64,000 bases of DNA from Romeriopsis sp046049545 (GTDB taxonomy: Bacteria; Cyanobacteriota; Cyanobacteriia; Leptolyngbyales; Leptolyngbyaceae), in NCBI GenBank assembly GCA_046049545.1, contig JBJORF010000002.1:1-64000 (forward strand), written 5' to 3'. The notes below the pieces were generated by a model, which searched no databases, was not told where the DNA came from, and saw nothing but the letters and a program-made list of their open reading frames with translations. The position numbers and the translations under genes are program-made. Below are positions 50,203 to 58,576 of the stretch, in pieces; positions within the stretch are counted from its first letter, which is position 1, and each line of letters begins with the position of its first letter.

Positions 50203-51330
50203 TTAGAAAATCTCGTTCAAAACCGCTTCGAGTTTTTCCACCGTTCGATCGACATGCATCAGTTTATCGAGACCAAACAATCCGATCCGAAATGTCTGGA
50301 ACCCCTCCGGTTCGCCGCATTTGAGCGGCACCCCAGCGGCGACTTGCAGCCCCGCCAGCATGAACTTTTTGCCGGATTGGATATCGGGATTATCGGTGTA
50401 GCTGACAACCACCCCCGGTGCTTCAAATCCCGACGCAGCGACGCTTTTCACGCCCTTCGATCGGAGTGCCGCCCGGACTTTATCACCGAGTTCTTGCTGG
50501 GCTTGGTGCGCTTTGGCGAAGCCGAAGGCGCCGGTTTCGTTGATCACGTCGCGGAATTGCGTCAGGCCGTCAGTGGGCAGGGTGGCGTGGTAGGCATGGC
50601 CGCCATTGAGGTATGCCTGCATGATTTGCCACCACTTTTTAAGGTCGCAGGCGAAACTGGTACTGGTGGTGCTTTCCATCCGCTCCAAGCCCAGTTCACT
50701 CAGCATCACCACCCCAGCGCAGGGCGTGCCGCTCCAGCCTTTCTGGGGGGCCGTGACTAGGACATCCACGCCGCAGGCTTGCATGTCGACCCAGATTGTC
50801 CCGGAAGCCACACAGTCCAGCACAAAAATCCCGCCGATGGCATGCACCGCATCAGTCACAGCTTTGATGTAGTCATTGGGGAGGATGATGCCCGCTGAGG
50901 TTTCGACGTGGGGGGCAAAGACGACATCGGGCTGTTCGGCTTGGATGGCGGCGACGACTTCGGCGATCGGAGCAGGGGCGAAGGCGGCTTGGGGGCCATC
51001 TTCCACGGGCCGCGCAGTGATTATGCTACATTTCGCAGGGATATTGCCCGCTTCAAAGATTTGTGTCCAGCGAAAACTGAACCAGCCATTACGAATCACA
51101 AGGCAATTTTTTCCCGTGGCGAATTGACGGGCGACGGCTTCCATCCCGAACGTCCCGCCCCCCGGTACCAGCACGACCCCGGCGGCATTATAAACCTGCT
51201 TGAGGGAAGCCGAAATATCCCGCATCGCCGTCTGAAACCGCTGCGACATGTGGTTCAAAGAGCGATCGGTGTAGACCACGGAATATTCGAGTAGCCCATC
51301 GGGATCGATGTGGGGAAGTAAGCCAGCCAT
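50203..51330 (-). CDS. Class V aminotransferase (alanine-glyoxylate/serine type)
   Basis: 375 aa PLP enzyme. PGGGTFGMEAVARQF binds the phosphate; FVLDCVASG holds the Asp that contacts the pyridine ring; the Schiff-base lysine is in VTAPQKGWSGTP. The sequence resembles the alanine-glyoxylate/serine-pyruvate group used in photorespiration and amino-acid exchange; the true substrate is open. ATG 51330 (MAGLLPHIDPDG); the upstream frame to 51393 is Cys-rich and unlikely. Upstream GT4 gene is 84 bp away on the same strand. Confidence 0.88.
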   Translation of the reverse strand: MAGLLPHIDPDGLLEYSVVYTDRSLNHMSQRFQTAMRDISASLKQVYNAAGVVLVPGGGTFGMEAVARQFATGKNCLVIRNGWFSFRWTQIFEAGNIPAKCSIITARPVEDGPQAAFAPAPIAEVVAAIQAEQPDVVFAPHVETSAGIILPNDYIKAVTDAVHAIGGIFVLDCVASGTIWVDMQACGVDVLVTAPQKGWSGTPCAGVVMLSELGLERMESTTSTSFACDLKKWWQIMQAYLNGGHAYHATLPTDGLTQFRDVINETGAFGFAKAHQAQQELGDKVRAALRSKGVKSVAASGFEAPGVVVSYTDNPDIQSGKKFMLAGLQVAAGVPLKCGEPEGFQTFRIGLFGLDKLMHVDRTVEKLEAVLNEIF

Positions 51331-51414
51331 GATTGCCTCTATCAACAAAAATCCTAGAATTATGCTGGGCTCACAGCAGCACCGCCATGCCACAGCATCA
51401 TTTCAGTATAGCGT

Positions 51415-52497
51415 TTAGGCTGCGGTGAGGATTTGGCGAAACCAGGTTTCCACCCGATCGGCCATGGCTTTGAGCGAATATTCGGCCTCGGTTTGGAAGC
51501 GGCAGGCGAGACGATCGATTTGGTCGAGGTCACGAATCGCATTGACCAAAGCGGGAACGGAGTCGGGTTCGACGAGCCAGCCAGTTTCGCCGTGGCGGAC
51601 GATTTCGGCGGGGCCACCGCGCGCGTAGGCAATTACCGGAACCCCGCAGGCCAAGGCTTCGATCGCCACATTGCCAAAGGCTTCGACCCAGTGAGGAGTC
51701 ATCAGGAGGCCCCGCGCTTGGCGCAGGTGAGTTTGCAATGCCGTCGTCTCGATAAAGCCGCAATATTCGATCGGGGCAGTGGGATAGAGCGTTTGAATCT
51801 GCCGCCAATAGTCGCGGTCTTCCACTACACCGAAGATTTTTAGCTTGACGTTGGCCCGTTGTACCGCCGCCACCGCGTCCTGAAGCCCCTTCTCCGGGGC
51901 GATCCGGCCCACCCAAGCGAGATAATCTTCCGGGTCAGCGCAGAAGTCATACTGGGCCAAATCGAAGCCATTTTTCACGTTGCAGGCTTGGTCGGCCCAG
52001 GCGAAGGTCGCCGCTTGAGCCAGGCTGTGGACGGCAAGGCGATCGGGCGCATGATTAGCAACCGCTTGAATCACCGCATCCATCGCGTCGGAAAGCGAAC
52101 CCATACTGACCAGATGGGCGATCGGGGTGCGGAAAAACGGTGTCAAGTAGAACGGGAGCCAATCGTAGGCAAAATTTAGCACCAGATCATAGTCATCTTG
52201 GTGGACGCGAGCATAGTCCCACATTGCCCCGAGGACAGACTGTGATGGCAGTTGGATGGGTGCATCGCGGGTTTGGCTTTGGGCGGTGGTTTGGCGATTG
52301 CCGGGACAGGTTATGAGATCAAAACCATCGATTGCTGAGCCTTCCGGTGCCACGATCGTGATTTGGTGGCCATAGTTTGCCAGGGCTAACGCCAAGTTTT
52401 TCAGCGTCAGCTCCACCCCGCCTCCCAGTCCCGAACCCAATGGGCCAACGGGTGTGGAAACAAACATCAACCGCAATGGCTGCTCAAAGCAAGACAC
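51415..52497 (-). CDS. GT4-family glycosyltransferase
   Basis: 360 aa GT-B enzyme. The N-terminus has GSGLGGGVELTLKNLALAL. In the C-terminal half, AWVGRIAPEKGLQDAV and TPHWVEAFGNVAIEALACG followed by VPVIAY form the GT4 donor site with the EX7E-like motif. Donor is probably a nucleotide sugar, acceptor unknown. GTG start at 52497; an ATG at 52467 (MFVSTPVG) is an alternative. It may be cotranscribed with the aminotransferase. Confidence 0.9.
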   Translation of the reverse strand: MSCFEQPLRLMFVSTPVGPLGSGLGGGVELTLKNLALALANYGHQITIVAPEGSAIDGFDLITCPGNRQTTAQSQTRDAPIQLPSQSVLGAMWDYARVHQDDYDLVLNFAYDWLPFYLTPFFRTPIAHLVSMGSLSDAMDAVIQAVANHAPDRLAVHSLAQAATFAWADQACNVKNGFDLAQYDFCADPEDYLAWVGRIAPEKGLQDAVAAVQRANVKLKIFGVVEDRDYWRQIQTLYPTAPIEYCGFIETTALQTHLRQARGLLMTPHWVEAFGNVAIEALACGVPVIAYARGGPAEIVRHGETGWLVEPDSVPALVNAIRDLDQIDRLACRFQTEAEYSLKAMADRVETWFRQILTAA

Positions 52498-52632
52498 GAG
52501 ATAAAAGCCTAAGTTAGAACACCCAGTATCCTACTACAGCAATCCGAACTGAAATGGGAAATATTGGAGGCCCCCAAACCCCAATACTGGGGCTGTGACT
52601 CTTCTCCAGTGTTGGGTAGAGAGCGAATCTGG

Positions 52633-54075
52633 CTATTCCGCAGCGGACAGGCGTTCCGGTGGTGTGACGGTGCTGGCGATCGCGATCAGATTCTCGTCCA
52701 TGACCGGGGGGCGAATCCGGTTGAGCTGTTTCAAGGCCCAGTTGGCGGTATCGCGCACTTCGTCATCGGGGTCATCGATCGCGGTTTTCTGCACCATTTG
52801 ACTGATTTGGGAAACCAGGTCGTAAAGTCGGGTCAGATCGCGAATCGCATTGCGGCGCACGTCGGGGCTGTCGTCCTGGAGCGAAATCGCCAGGGCTTTG
52901 CTCATGGGCTTAAGCGTCCGAGAACCGATTTCGGTCAGTGAGGACAAAATCAGGCTGCGTTGCTTCGAATCCGCTTCCAGCATCATGTCGACCAGCGGTT
53001 GCACAGCCCTTGTATCGCCCCATTGACCCAATTCCCAAATCGCCTTACGACGTTTAGTCGGATCGGGATTTTGAATTTCTTTCAGCAAACCTTCGACGAC
53101 GCCGACTTGCGGTAGGCGCGCCGATCGGTTGGCTAGACCGGGCCGCATCGTCTGTGGGGTAATCACTTCAGCCGTGACGGGGCTGGGGGTAATTGTCGTG
53201 GCACGGCCGGTGGCCAGTTGACTGGTGTTGGGACGAGTGATGCTGGGACTGGGGGGCGGAGTCACGGGAGACGCGGTCACCACGACTGTAACGGCTGTCG
53301 CGGGTTCGATCACTGCGGGTTCAATCACTGCGGGTTCAATCACTGCGGGTTCGACCATGTCGGCCACGATCGGCGATTCGATAACCGATTCCACGATCGG
53401 TTCGATGGTTGACTTGTTGGGGTTGCCGATCGCCGCAGTTGCCCCATCGCCTTCAGGGAAATCAACATCGGCAAAGGCCGCATCAATCTGCGCCATGTCC
53501 CACTGAATCCCATCAAATTCCGTGCCATCCAGGGGCTTATCGTCTAACGAGGCGATCGTCGCCGGGGTTTGCTCCAACTGTGCGCCCGCAAATTCTTGTA
53601 GATCGCGGGCAAATTCATCCAGCGATGACTGATCGACGGAAGCCGATTTAAGGCCGTAGAGTGACTCCTCAAGCGGACTGGGTGCGGCGGGTTCGAGGTC
53701 AGCTAGGGCACGATATTGACGAACCGCGTGATCAACCTGGGCTTCGGTTTGACCCGATTGACGGCCCAGACGGTACAGCGCGATCGCACCGCCCAAGGTG
53801 CCGAGAACAGCCGCCCCAGTTCCAATCATCCAAGGCAGATTGGAACTGGGTTCGGCGGTGACTTTCCCGGTGGCGCTGGCGGGCTGACTGTCAGATTTTT
53901 GGGGGTCGGATTGCTTACTGTCAGACTTTTTACTGTCAGGCTTTTTACTGTCAGACTTTGCGGCTTCCGGTTTCGCCTTTGGCGCAGTTTGCGTGGCGAT
54001 CACGGCCTCGCGACTGCCGTCGATTACACCGATCGCGGTGCATAAGATTAGGGGTAAGGATAGGAAACGCCGCAT
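52633..54075 (-). CDS. Membrane-anchored HEAT-repeat protein
   Basis: 480 aa from ATG 54075. A signal-like start (LSLPLILCTAIGVI) is followed by a Lys/Ser/Asp-rich low-complexity part (KSDSKKPDSKKSDSK), a membrane helix at about 82-100 (WMIGTGAAVLGTLGGAIALY), an acidic linker with a repeated EPAVI unit, and three or four HEAT/PBS repeats at about 320-450 (RRKAIWELGQWGDTRAVQPL, RRNAIRDLTRLYD). HEAT repeats usually bind proteins. DMT transporter gene lies 8 bp upstream on the same strand. No partner known. Confidence 0.8.
   Translation of the reverse strand: MRRFLSLPLILCTAIGVIDGSREAVIATQTAPKAKPEAAKSDSKKPDSKKSDSKQSDPQKSDSQPASATGKVTAEPSSNLPWMIGTGAAVLGTLGGAIALYRLGRQSGQTEAQVDHAVRQYRALADLEPAAPSPLEESLYGLKSASVDQSSLDEFARDLQEFAGAQLEQTPATIASLDDKPLDGTEFDGIQWDMAQIDAAFADVDFPEGDGATAAIGNPNKSTIEPIVESVIESPIVADMVEPAVIEPAVIEPAVIEPATAVTVVVTASPVTPPPSPSITRPNTSQLATGRATTITPSPVTAEVITPQTMRPGLANRSARLPQVGVVEGLLKEIQNPDPTKRRKAIWELGQWGDTRAVQPLVDMMLEADSKQRSLILSSLTEIGSRTLKPMSKALAISLQDDSPDVRRNAIRDLTRLYDLVSQISQMVQKTAIDDPDDEVRDTANWALKQLNRIRPPVMDENLIAIASTVTPPERLSAAE
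53301..53354. repeat. 15-bp in-frame minisatellite
   Basis: CGGGTTCRATCACTG is repeated three and a half times (53301, 53316, 53331, 53346). On the minus strand it encodes the repeated EPAVI in the HEAT protein linker. Copy changes would lengthen or shorten the linker without a frameshift. Confidence 0.9.
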
Positions 54076-54083
54076 AAGCACGG

Positions 54084-55151
54084 TTACGGTAAGGGTTGGG
54101 GGACTTTGGGCTCCGGTGCCTTTTCAGTATTCCCGGTTACTTCCGAAAGTTGCGAAGTTGGGGAAGAAATCGGGGAATTTTCGGTTGAGGGCTGGCCCTG
54201 AAGCCGATCGCGCTGGTTGATCAGGTAAATGCTCGCCAACGTCAGCAGCACCCCGACCGATTGAATGGTGGTTAAAGTTTCCGCCAAGAACAGATTGCCA
54301 AACAACAGCGCAAACACGGGCGTGAGGAACGTCAGCGCACTCAAACTGGTCAAACTCCCACTGGCGGCAAAGTCGAAAAACAACCCATAGGCGATCGCAC
54401 TGCCAAATACCGTTGAATAGAGTAATGCTGCCCAATCAAATCCTTGAAGCTGTTGCCATTGCTGCGTTTCCCCGATCGCACTGGCGATGACCAACGGAAT
54501 GCTGCCCAAAATCATGTGCCAGCCCGTTGCCACCACTGGGTCAACCCGTCGACTGACATAGCGCGAAATCACCGTCCCGAAGGCCATCGACAGCGCCGCT
54601 AACAGCATCAGCCATTGGCCGTTATCGAACAACGCCGTGAGGCGTTCGACCCAATCGATCGTGGCCAGATCCGGCCAATGGCCCGCCAGCAGATTATTCA
54701 ATAGCGCTTCCGGCAACCCCAATAGGCTGATGCCGCCAACTCCCACCAATAGCCCAATCCAACCCACCCAGCCAATCCGCTCTTGAAACAACCAAGCCGC
54801 TAACAGCGCCACAGCCAAAGGCTGCGAATCAATCATGACCGAGCCGAGTCCCGCATCAGTCCGCACTAACCCCTGGGCGAGAAAGCCTTGAAATAGCGTG
54901 CCATCGATCAACGCAAACAGCCCAATCCAAGCCCAAGCCTGCCAACTGCTAGGCGATCGGCGGCCCGTTGACCAGGCCCACAGTAAAACCAGAATCCCAG
55001 CAGGCAAAAGCCGCGTCGCCGCCAAGAAGAACGGTGTGGTGTGGCCGATCGTCCCTTTCATCGCTACCATCGCCGTCCCCCAGAGCAAAAACGGCGCAAT
55101 CAGGAGCGGCGAAAACCCGGATTTGACGGAAGCAGGGGTAGACAGACGCAT
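54084..55151 (-). CDS. DMT-superfamily (EamA) transporter
   Basis: 355 aa with about ten membrane helices in two EamA halves. The first starts PLLIAPFLLWGTAMVAMKG; the second begins around MLLAALSMAFGTVISRYVSR. Such proteins export metabolites or amino acids; the substrate is unknown. A C-terminal hydrophilic tail is present. ATG 55151 opens the first helix; the longer frame to 55754 runs antisense to sppA and is rejected. It lies 8 bp before the HEAT-repeat gene and is divergent from sppA. Confidence 0.9.
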   Translation of the reverse strand: MRLSTPASVKSGFSPLLIAPFLLWGTAMVAMKGTIGHTTPFFLAATRLLPAGILVLLWAWSTGRRSPSSWQAWAWIGLFALIDGTLFQGFLAQGLVRTDAGLGSVMIDSQPLAVALLAAWLFQERIGWVGWIGLLVGVGGISLLGLPEALLNNLLAGHWPDLATIDWVERLTALFDNGQWLMLLAALSMAFGTVISRYVSRRVDPVVATGWHMILGSIPLVIASAIGETQQWQQLQGFDWAALLYSTVFGSAIAYGLFFDFAASGSLTSLSALTFLTPVFALLFGNLFLAETLTTIQSVGVLLTLASIYLINQRDRLQGQPSTENSPISSPTSQLSEVTGNTEKAPEPKVPQPLP

Positions 55152-55289
55152 AAGTGGCAGGCAGACGAAGGTGGGACAAGAACGGGAGACGCAGGGGATT
55201 TTCCGGTCGGTCGGCCAGGAAAGTCTTACTATTAAGGATAAGGCAATTATATTGAGTTCTGTTAAGCAACGGGGTAAGAATTCGTCGTT

Positions 55290-56144
55290 ATGATCTGGTT
55301 CATTAAGCCGAAGAAACGCAAAAAGATTGCCCGGATTGCGGTGCAGGGCGCGATCGCCCAGGGCACACGCAAGCGGCTGCTCGAAGCCTTCAAGCAAATT
55401 GAAGAACGCCAATTTCCCGCCCTGTTGCTCCGGATTGACAGTCCCGGCGGTACGGTCGCCGATTCCCACGAGATCTATTGCGCCCTGAAACAGTTGCAGC
55501 AAAAGATGCAGATCGTGGCGAGCTTTGGCAATATTTCGGCATCGGGTGGCGTTTACATCAGTATGGGGGCCCACAAGATTGTCACGAACCCCGGCACCAT
55601 CACCGGCAGCATCGGCGTGATCCTGCGCGGCAATAACCTGGAAAAGCTGCTCGATCGGGTCGGCGTGTCGTTCAAAGTGATCAAGTCTGGCCCGTACAAA
55701 GACATTCTCTCCTTCGATCGTGAACTCTCCCCTGAAGAGCAGGTGATTCTCCAAGACTTAATTGACAGTACTTACAACCAATTCACGGGCATCATTGCCG
55801 AGAATCGCAATCTGCCGATCGCGCAGGTGCGATCGTTCGCGGACGGGCGGATTTTCTCGGGGGAGCAGGCATTGGCGCTGGGGACCGTCGATCGACTGGG
55901 AACAGAAGAAGATGCGCGCCGTTGGGTGGCGGAACTAGCCGGACTCGACCCGGACAAAGCCAAAGTTGAAAACTTCGAGGAACCCAAAGCCTTGCTCAAT
56001 CGGGTCACAGGGAGCCAGTTACGCGGCGGTGATCGGGGTTTCATCACCGATTTACTGTCCAATCCTGGTTTGGCCCGTGGCTTGACGCAATTGGAGTTTG
56101 AGTTAGAGACCCAGGGCTTGCCGCTTTGGTTGTATCGGCCTTAG
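55290..56144 (+). CDS. sppA: Signal peptide peptidase SppA, short form
   Basis: 284 aa S49 serine peptidase. The Ser/Lys dyad is visible: S85 in ISASGGVYI and K137 in KSGPYKDILS. RIDSPGGTVADSHEI is the family's strand-turn motif. It digests signal peptides left in the membrane. The usual N-terminal membrane helix is missing or very weak (MIWFIKPKKRKK), so it may sit on the membrane peripherally. ATG 55290; divergent from the DMT gene. Confidence 0.92.
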   Translation: MIWFIKPKKRKKIARIAVQGAIAQGTRKRLLEAFKQIEERQFPALLLRIDSPGGTVADSHEIYCALKQLQQKMQIVASFGNISASGGVYISMGAHKIVTNPGTITGSIGVILRGNNLEKLLDRVGVSFKVIKSGPYKDILSFDRELSPEEQVILQDLIDSTYNQFTGIIAENRNLPIAQVRSFADGRIFSGEQALALGTVDRLGTEEDARRWVAELAGLDPDKAKVENFEEPKALLNRVTGSQLRGGDRGFITDLLSNPGLARGLTQLEFELETQGLPLWLYRP

Positions 56145-56241
56145 GTTCTGGGTCGCATCAGCCGAAGCCGCTGTGTCGCTCGTCACCATTCACCGTCCCT
56201 GATACAATGCAACAATTGAATCGCAAGAAGGACAGAAAAGC

Positions 56242-56625
56242 GTGGGTTGGCGAGTTCGAGCAATTCGAGGCGCAACGACAGTCCCGACTAACTCGGTCGA
56301 AGACGTTGCCCTGGCCGTGACGGAAATGTTAGATCACGTTGAGCGGCATAATGCGCTGGACTTGGCGGAGATTGTTAGTGTGACATTTTCGGTCACGGCG
56401 GATCTTGATGCGATTTTTCCAGCGGCGATCGCGCGGAAGCGATCGGGTTGGGAAGCCGTACCCCTGCTGGATGTCCAGCAAATGTCCGTGAACGGCAGTT
56501 TGCCCCGATGCATTCGACTGCTGATTCACTTCAACACGCCTGACCCGGATGTGGTGATTACCCATGCTTATCTGCGGGGTGCCCAGGCATTGCGGCCCGA
56601 TTTGGTCGCCGCGTCCGATGTCTAG
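56242..56625 (+). CDS. aroH: Chorismate mutase, AroH type
   Basis: 127 aa. Monofunctional AroH-class chorismate mutase that converts chorismate to prephenate for Phe and Tyr synthesis. VRAIRGATTVPTNSVEDV at the start contains Arg 7, and CIRLLIHFNT contains the catalytic Arg 90 (numbering approximate). Complete in length. GTG start at 56242 after AGAAGGA. It follows sppA by 97 bp. Confidence 0.95.
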   Translation: MGWRVRAIRGATTVPTNSVEDVALAVTEMLDHVERHNALDLAEIVSVTFSVTADLDAIFPAAIARKRSGWEAVPLLDVQQMSVNGSLPRCIRLLIHFNTPDPDVVITHAYLRGAQALRPDLVAASDV

Positions 56626-56642
56626 CCGGGGGCGGAGTCAGG

Positions 56643-56678
56643 AGGCTTTGGCGATCGCAGAGGCTTTAGCGATCGCAG
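56643..56678. repeat. Two-copy 18-bp repeat with HIP1 octamers
   Basis: GAGGCTTTRGCGATCGCA occurs twice (56643-56660 and 56661-56678). Each copy contains GCGATCGC. It lies between aroH and the LURP-one-like gene, in the leader of the latter. Confidence 0.9.
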
Positions 56679-56738
56679 AGGTTGCCGAATGGCAATTTTA
56701 GGGAATACAAAGTGAATGTTTTCCTCAGACTAGATTTT

Positions 56739-57326
56739 ATGCAGAATTATCCCCTCGAACTGACCTTTAAGTTTTTGGCGCTCTCGCCGCAAATTGCGAT
56801 CAACGATGCCCAAGGCGGCACGGTGATGTACGTACAGCAAAAGTTGTTCAAGCTCAAAGAGCAAATCCGCGTCTTCACAGACTCCAGTCGGACGCAACAG
56901 GTCTACGGCATTCAAGCCGATCGAATTATTGATTGGTCAGCGCGCTACGACTTTACCGATGAGCAAGGCCAACCGATCGGCGCAGTCAAGCGTAAGGGGA
57001 TGAAGTCCCTGTGGAAAGCGCACTACGACATTTATCGGGGTGAGGAAGTGGTGTTCACAATTCAGGAAGAAAATCCCTGGATTAAGATCATTGACGGGTT
57101 GCTATGCGAAATCCCGATCGTTGGCATGTTTTCGGGCTACTTTTTCAATCCCACCTATCTCGTGCAGCGTCCGAATGGGCGTGAAGTGATGCGTCTGTCG
57201 AAGGTACCATCCTGGCTATCCCGAATCTTTAGCATCAAAGCGATGGATCAACTCGCGCCCCAGGAAGAATCGCAAGTGTTGCTCGGGTTGCTGATGCTAC
57301 TGCTGCTGGAGCGCAATCGCGGTTAA
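56739..57326 (+). CDS. LURP-one/Tubby-like protein
   Basis: 195 aa from ATG 56739. The sequence PLELTFKFLALSPQIAINDA, VMYVQQKLFKLKEQIRVFTD and AHYDIYRGEEVVFTIQEENP reads like the LURP-one-related (tubby-fold) family, beta-rich with one hydrophobic helix near the end. The family may bind phospholipids; the exact role is unknown. Upstream frame to 56682 is dubious. K+ channel gene begins 9 bp later, so the two genes are probably cotranscribed. Confidence 0.75.
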   Translation: MQNYPLELTFKFLALSPQIAINDAQGGTVMYVQQKLFKLKEQIRVFTDSSRTQQVYGIQADRIIDWSARYDFTDEQGQPIGAVKRKGMKSLWKAHYDIYRGEEVVFTIQEENPWIKIIDGLLCEIPIVGMFSGYFFNPTYLVQRPNGREVMRLSKVPSWLSRIFSIKAMDQLAPQEESQVLLGLLMLLLLERNRG

Positions 57327-57335
57327 AATCCGCCT

Positions 57336-58397
57336 ATGAAGACTTCTCCCCTCCAGCGCTTAATGATCGGCACAGCCTGTTTTGGCCTGACGCAGATCAT
57401 TGCGGTATCGGGCTATCGGCTGGCGGGGTGGAGCTGGATGGAGTCGATCTACATGGTGGTGATCACCATTTTTGGGGTCGGCTATGGGGAAGTGCGGCCC
57501 ATTTTGACGACGGCGATGCGGCTGTTTACGATTTTTGTGATTGTCGCGGGGACTTCCTCGGTGGTCTACAGCGTCGGCGCGTTTCTGCAAATGGTCACCG
57601 AAGGGGAAATCAATCGCGTTTTGGGGGCAAGGCGGATGACGCGGGAAATTGCCATGCTCGATCGGCATGTGATTATTTGCGGCTTTGGGCGGATGGGGGG
57701 ATTACTGGCAGCGCGGCTCGTCGAGGCGCAGCAGCCCTTTGTGGTGGTCGATCGCGATGAAGGTCGGATTGAAGCGGCGCAAACGCTGGGCTATCTGGTG
57801 CAGTTGGGGGATGCCACGGATGAGGGATTGCTTGAGGCGATCGGGATTCAGCGAGCGGCGGTACTGGCGACCGTTTTGCCGAATGATGCACTGAATGTGT
57901 TTATTACCCTGACGGCGCGGAACTTGAACCCCGAGATGATGATTTTTGCGCGGGGGGAGCAGGCTTCGACGGAGAAGAAGCTGCTGCAAGCTGGTGCGAA
58001 TCGCGTGGTACTTCCCGCCGCGATCGGGGCAACGCGAATGGCCCATTTGATTACCCACCCGGCTTCTTTGGACTTGCTCGATCACAACAACAGCCTATCG
58101 AGCCTTAACGAAATTCTGTCGCAGGTGCAGGTACAGCTGGACGAACTGCCGATCGGGCCAGGCTCAGGCCTAATCGGTGCCAGGATTGGCACAGTCGAAG
58201 TGCGGGGGAAAGGCGCATTTATTGTGGTGGCCTTGCGGCGGGCAGCGGGGGAAATGATCATTCATCCCGATTCAGAGCTGTTTGTGCAAGTCGGCGATAC
58301 GTTGATTGTGATGGGGCGCAGCGGCGATTTGCCGGAATTTGCACGGCAGTTGCCCCGATCAGGACAGCGGCGGCAATACCGTGGCGCTCGGTTTTAA
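57336..58397 (+). CDS. Two-helix potassium channel with RCK (TrkA-N) domain
   Basis: 353 aa. Two membrane helices flank a pore loop with ITIFGVGYGEV, a version of the K+ selectivity filter (TVGYGD). The regulator RCK domain (about 105-225) has the Rossmann motif IICGFGRMGG; an RCK_C (TrkA-C) domain follows (about 265-340, VRGKGAFIVVALRR). It would form a ligand-gated K+ channel. ATG 57336 lies 9 bp after the LURP-one gene. Substrate is inferred from the filter. Confidence 0.92.
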   Translation: MKTSPLQRLMIGTACFGLTQIIAVSGYRLAGWSWMESIYMVVITIFGVGYGEVRPILTTAMRLFTIFVIVAGTSSVVYSVGAFLQMVTEGEINRVLGARRMTREIAMLDRHVIICGFGRMGGLLAARLVEAQQPFVVVDRDEGRIEAAQTLGYLVQLGDATDEGLLEAIGIQRAAVLATVLPNDALNVFITLTARNLNPEMMIFARGEQASTEKKLLQAGANRVVLPAAIGATRMAHLITHPASLDLLDHNNSLSSLNEILSQVQVQLDELPIGPGSGLIGARIGTVEVRGKGAFIVVALRRAAGEMIIHPDSELFVQVGDTLIVMGRSGDLPEFARQLPRSGQRRQYRGARF

Positions 58398-58576
58398 GCG
58401 ACGATTTTGTTCCGCAAGTTTGACAGTAAGCCCCGAGAGGAAATTGCCGCTATGCGCGGAACTGACCTGTCTGGTGCTGAAGTAAAGACGATTATCCGAT
58501 CGGCAGAACAAAAGCCCAAAGCCAAGTAATTTGTGACCTCACCCAAAATCATTACTTGGCTTTGCTGATAGAGCCT
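58398..58576. other. Spacer with short ORF remnant
   Basis: After the K+ channel gene, a frame from about 58405 to TAA 58528-58530 reads LFRKFDSKPREEIAAMRGTD and then LSGAEVKTIIRSAEQKPKAK. It may be a small gene starting at ATG 58453 (25 codons) or a leftover of a longer one; I cannot name it. Its stop lies inside the terminator stem. Confidence 0.4.
58518..58563. terminator. Bidirectional terminator hairpin
   Basis: AAAGCCAAGTAAT (58518-58530) and ATTACTTGGCTTT (58551-58563) form a perfect 13-bp stem with a 20-nt loop. T runs are short on both sides. It stands between the K+ channel gene and the 3' end of the Het-C/vWD gene, so it could end both transcripts. Confidence 0.7.

Noticed and set aside
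54084..55754. 556-codon version of the DMT transporter
   Set aside because: The N-terminal 201 codons run antisense to sppA and have no transporter features; ATG 55151 opens the first helix.
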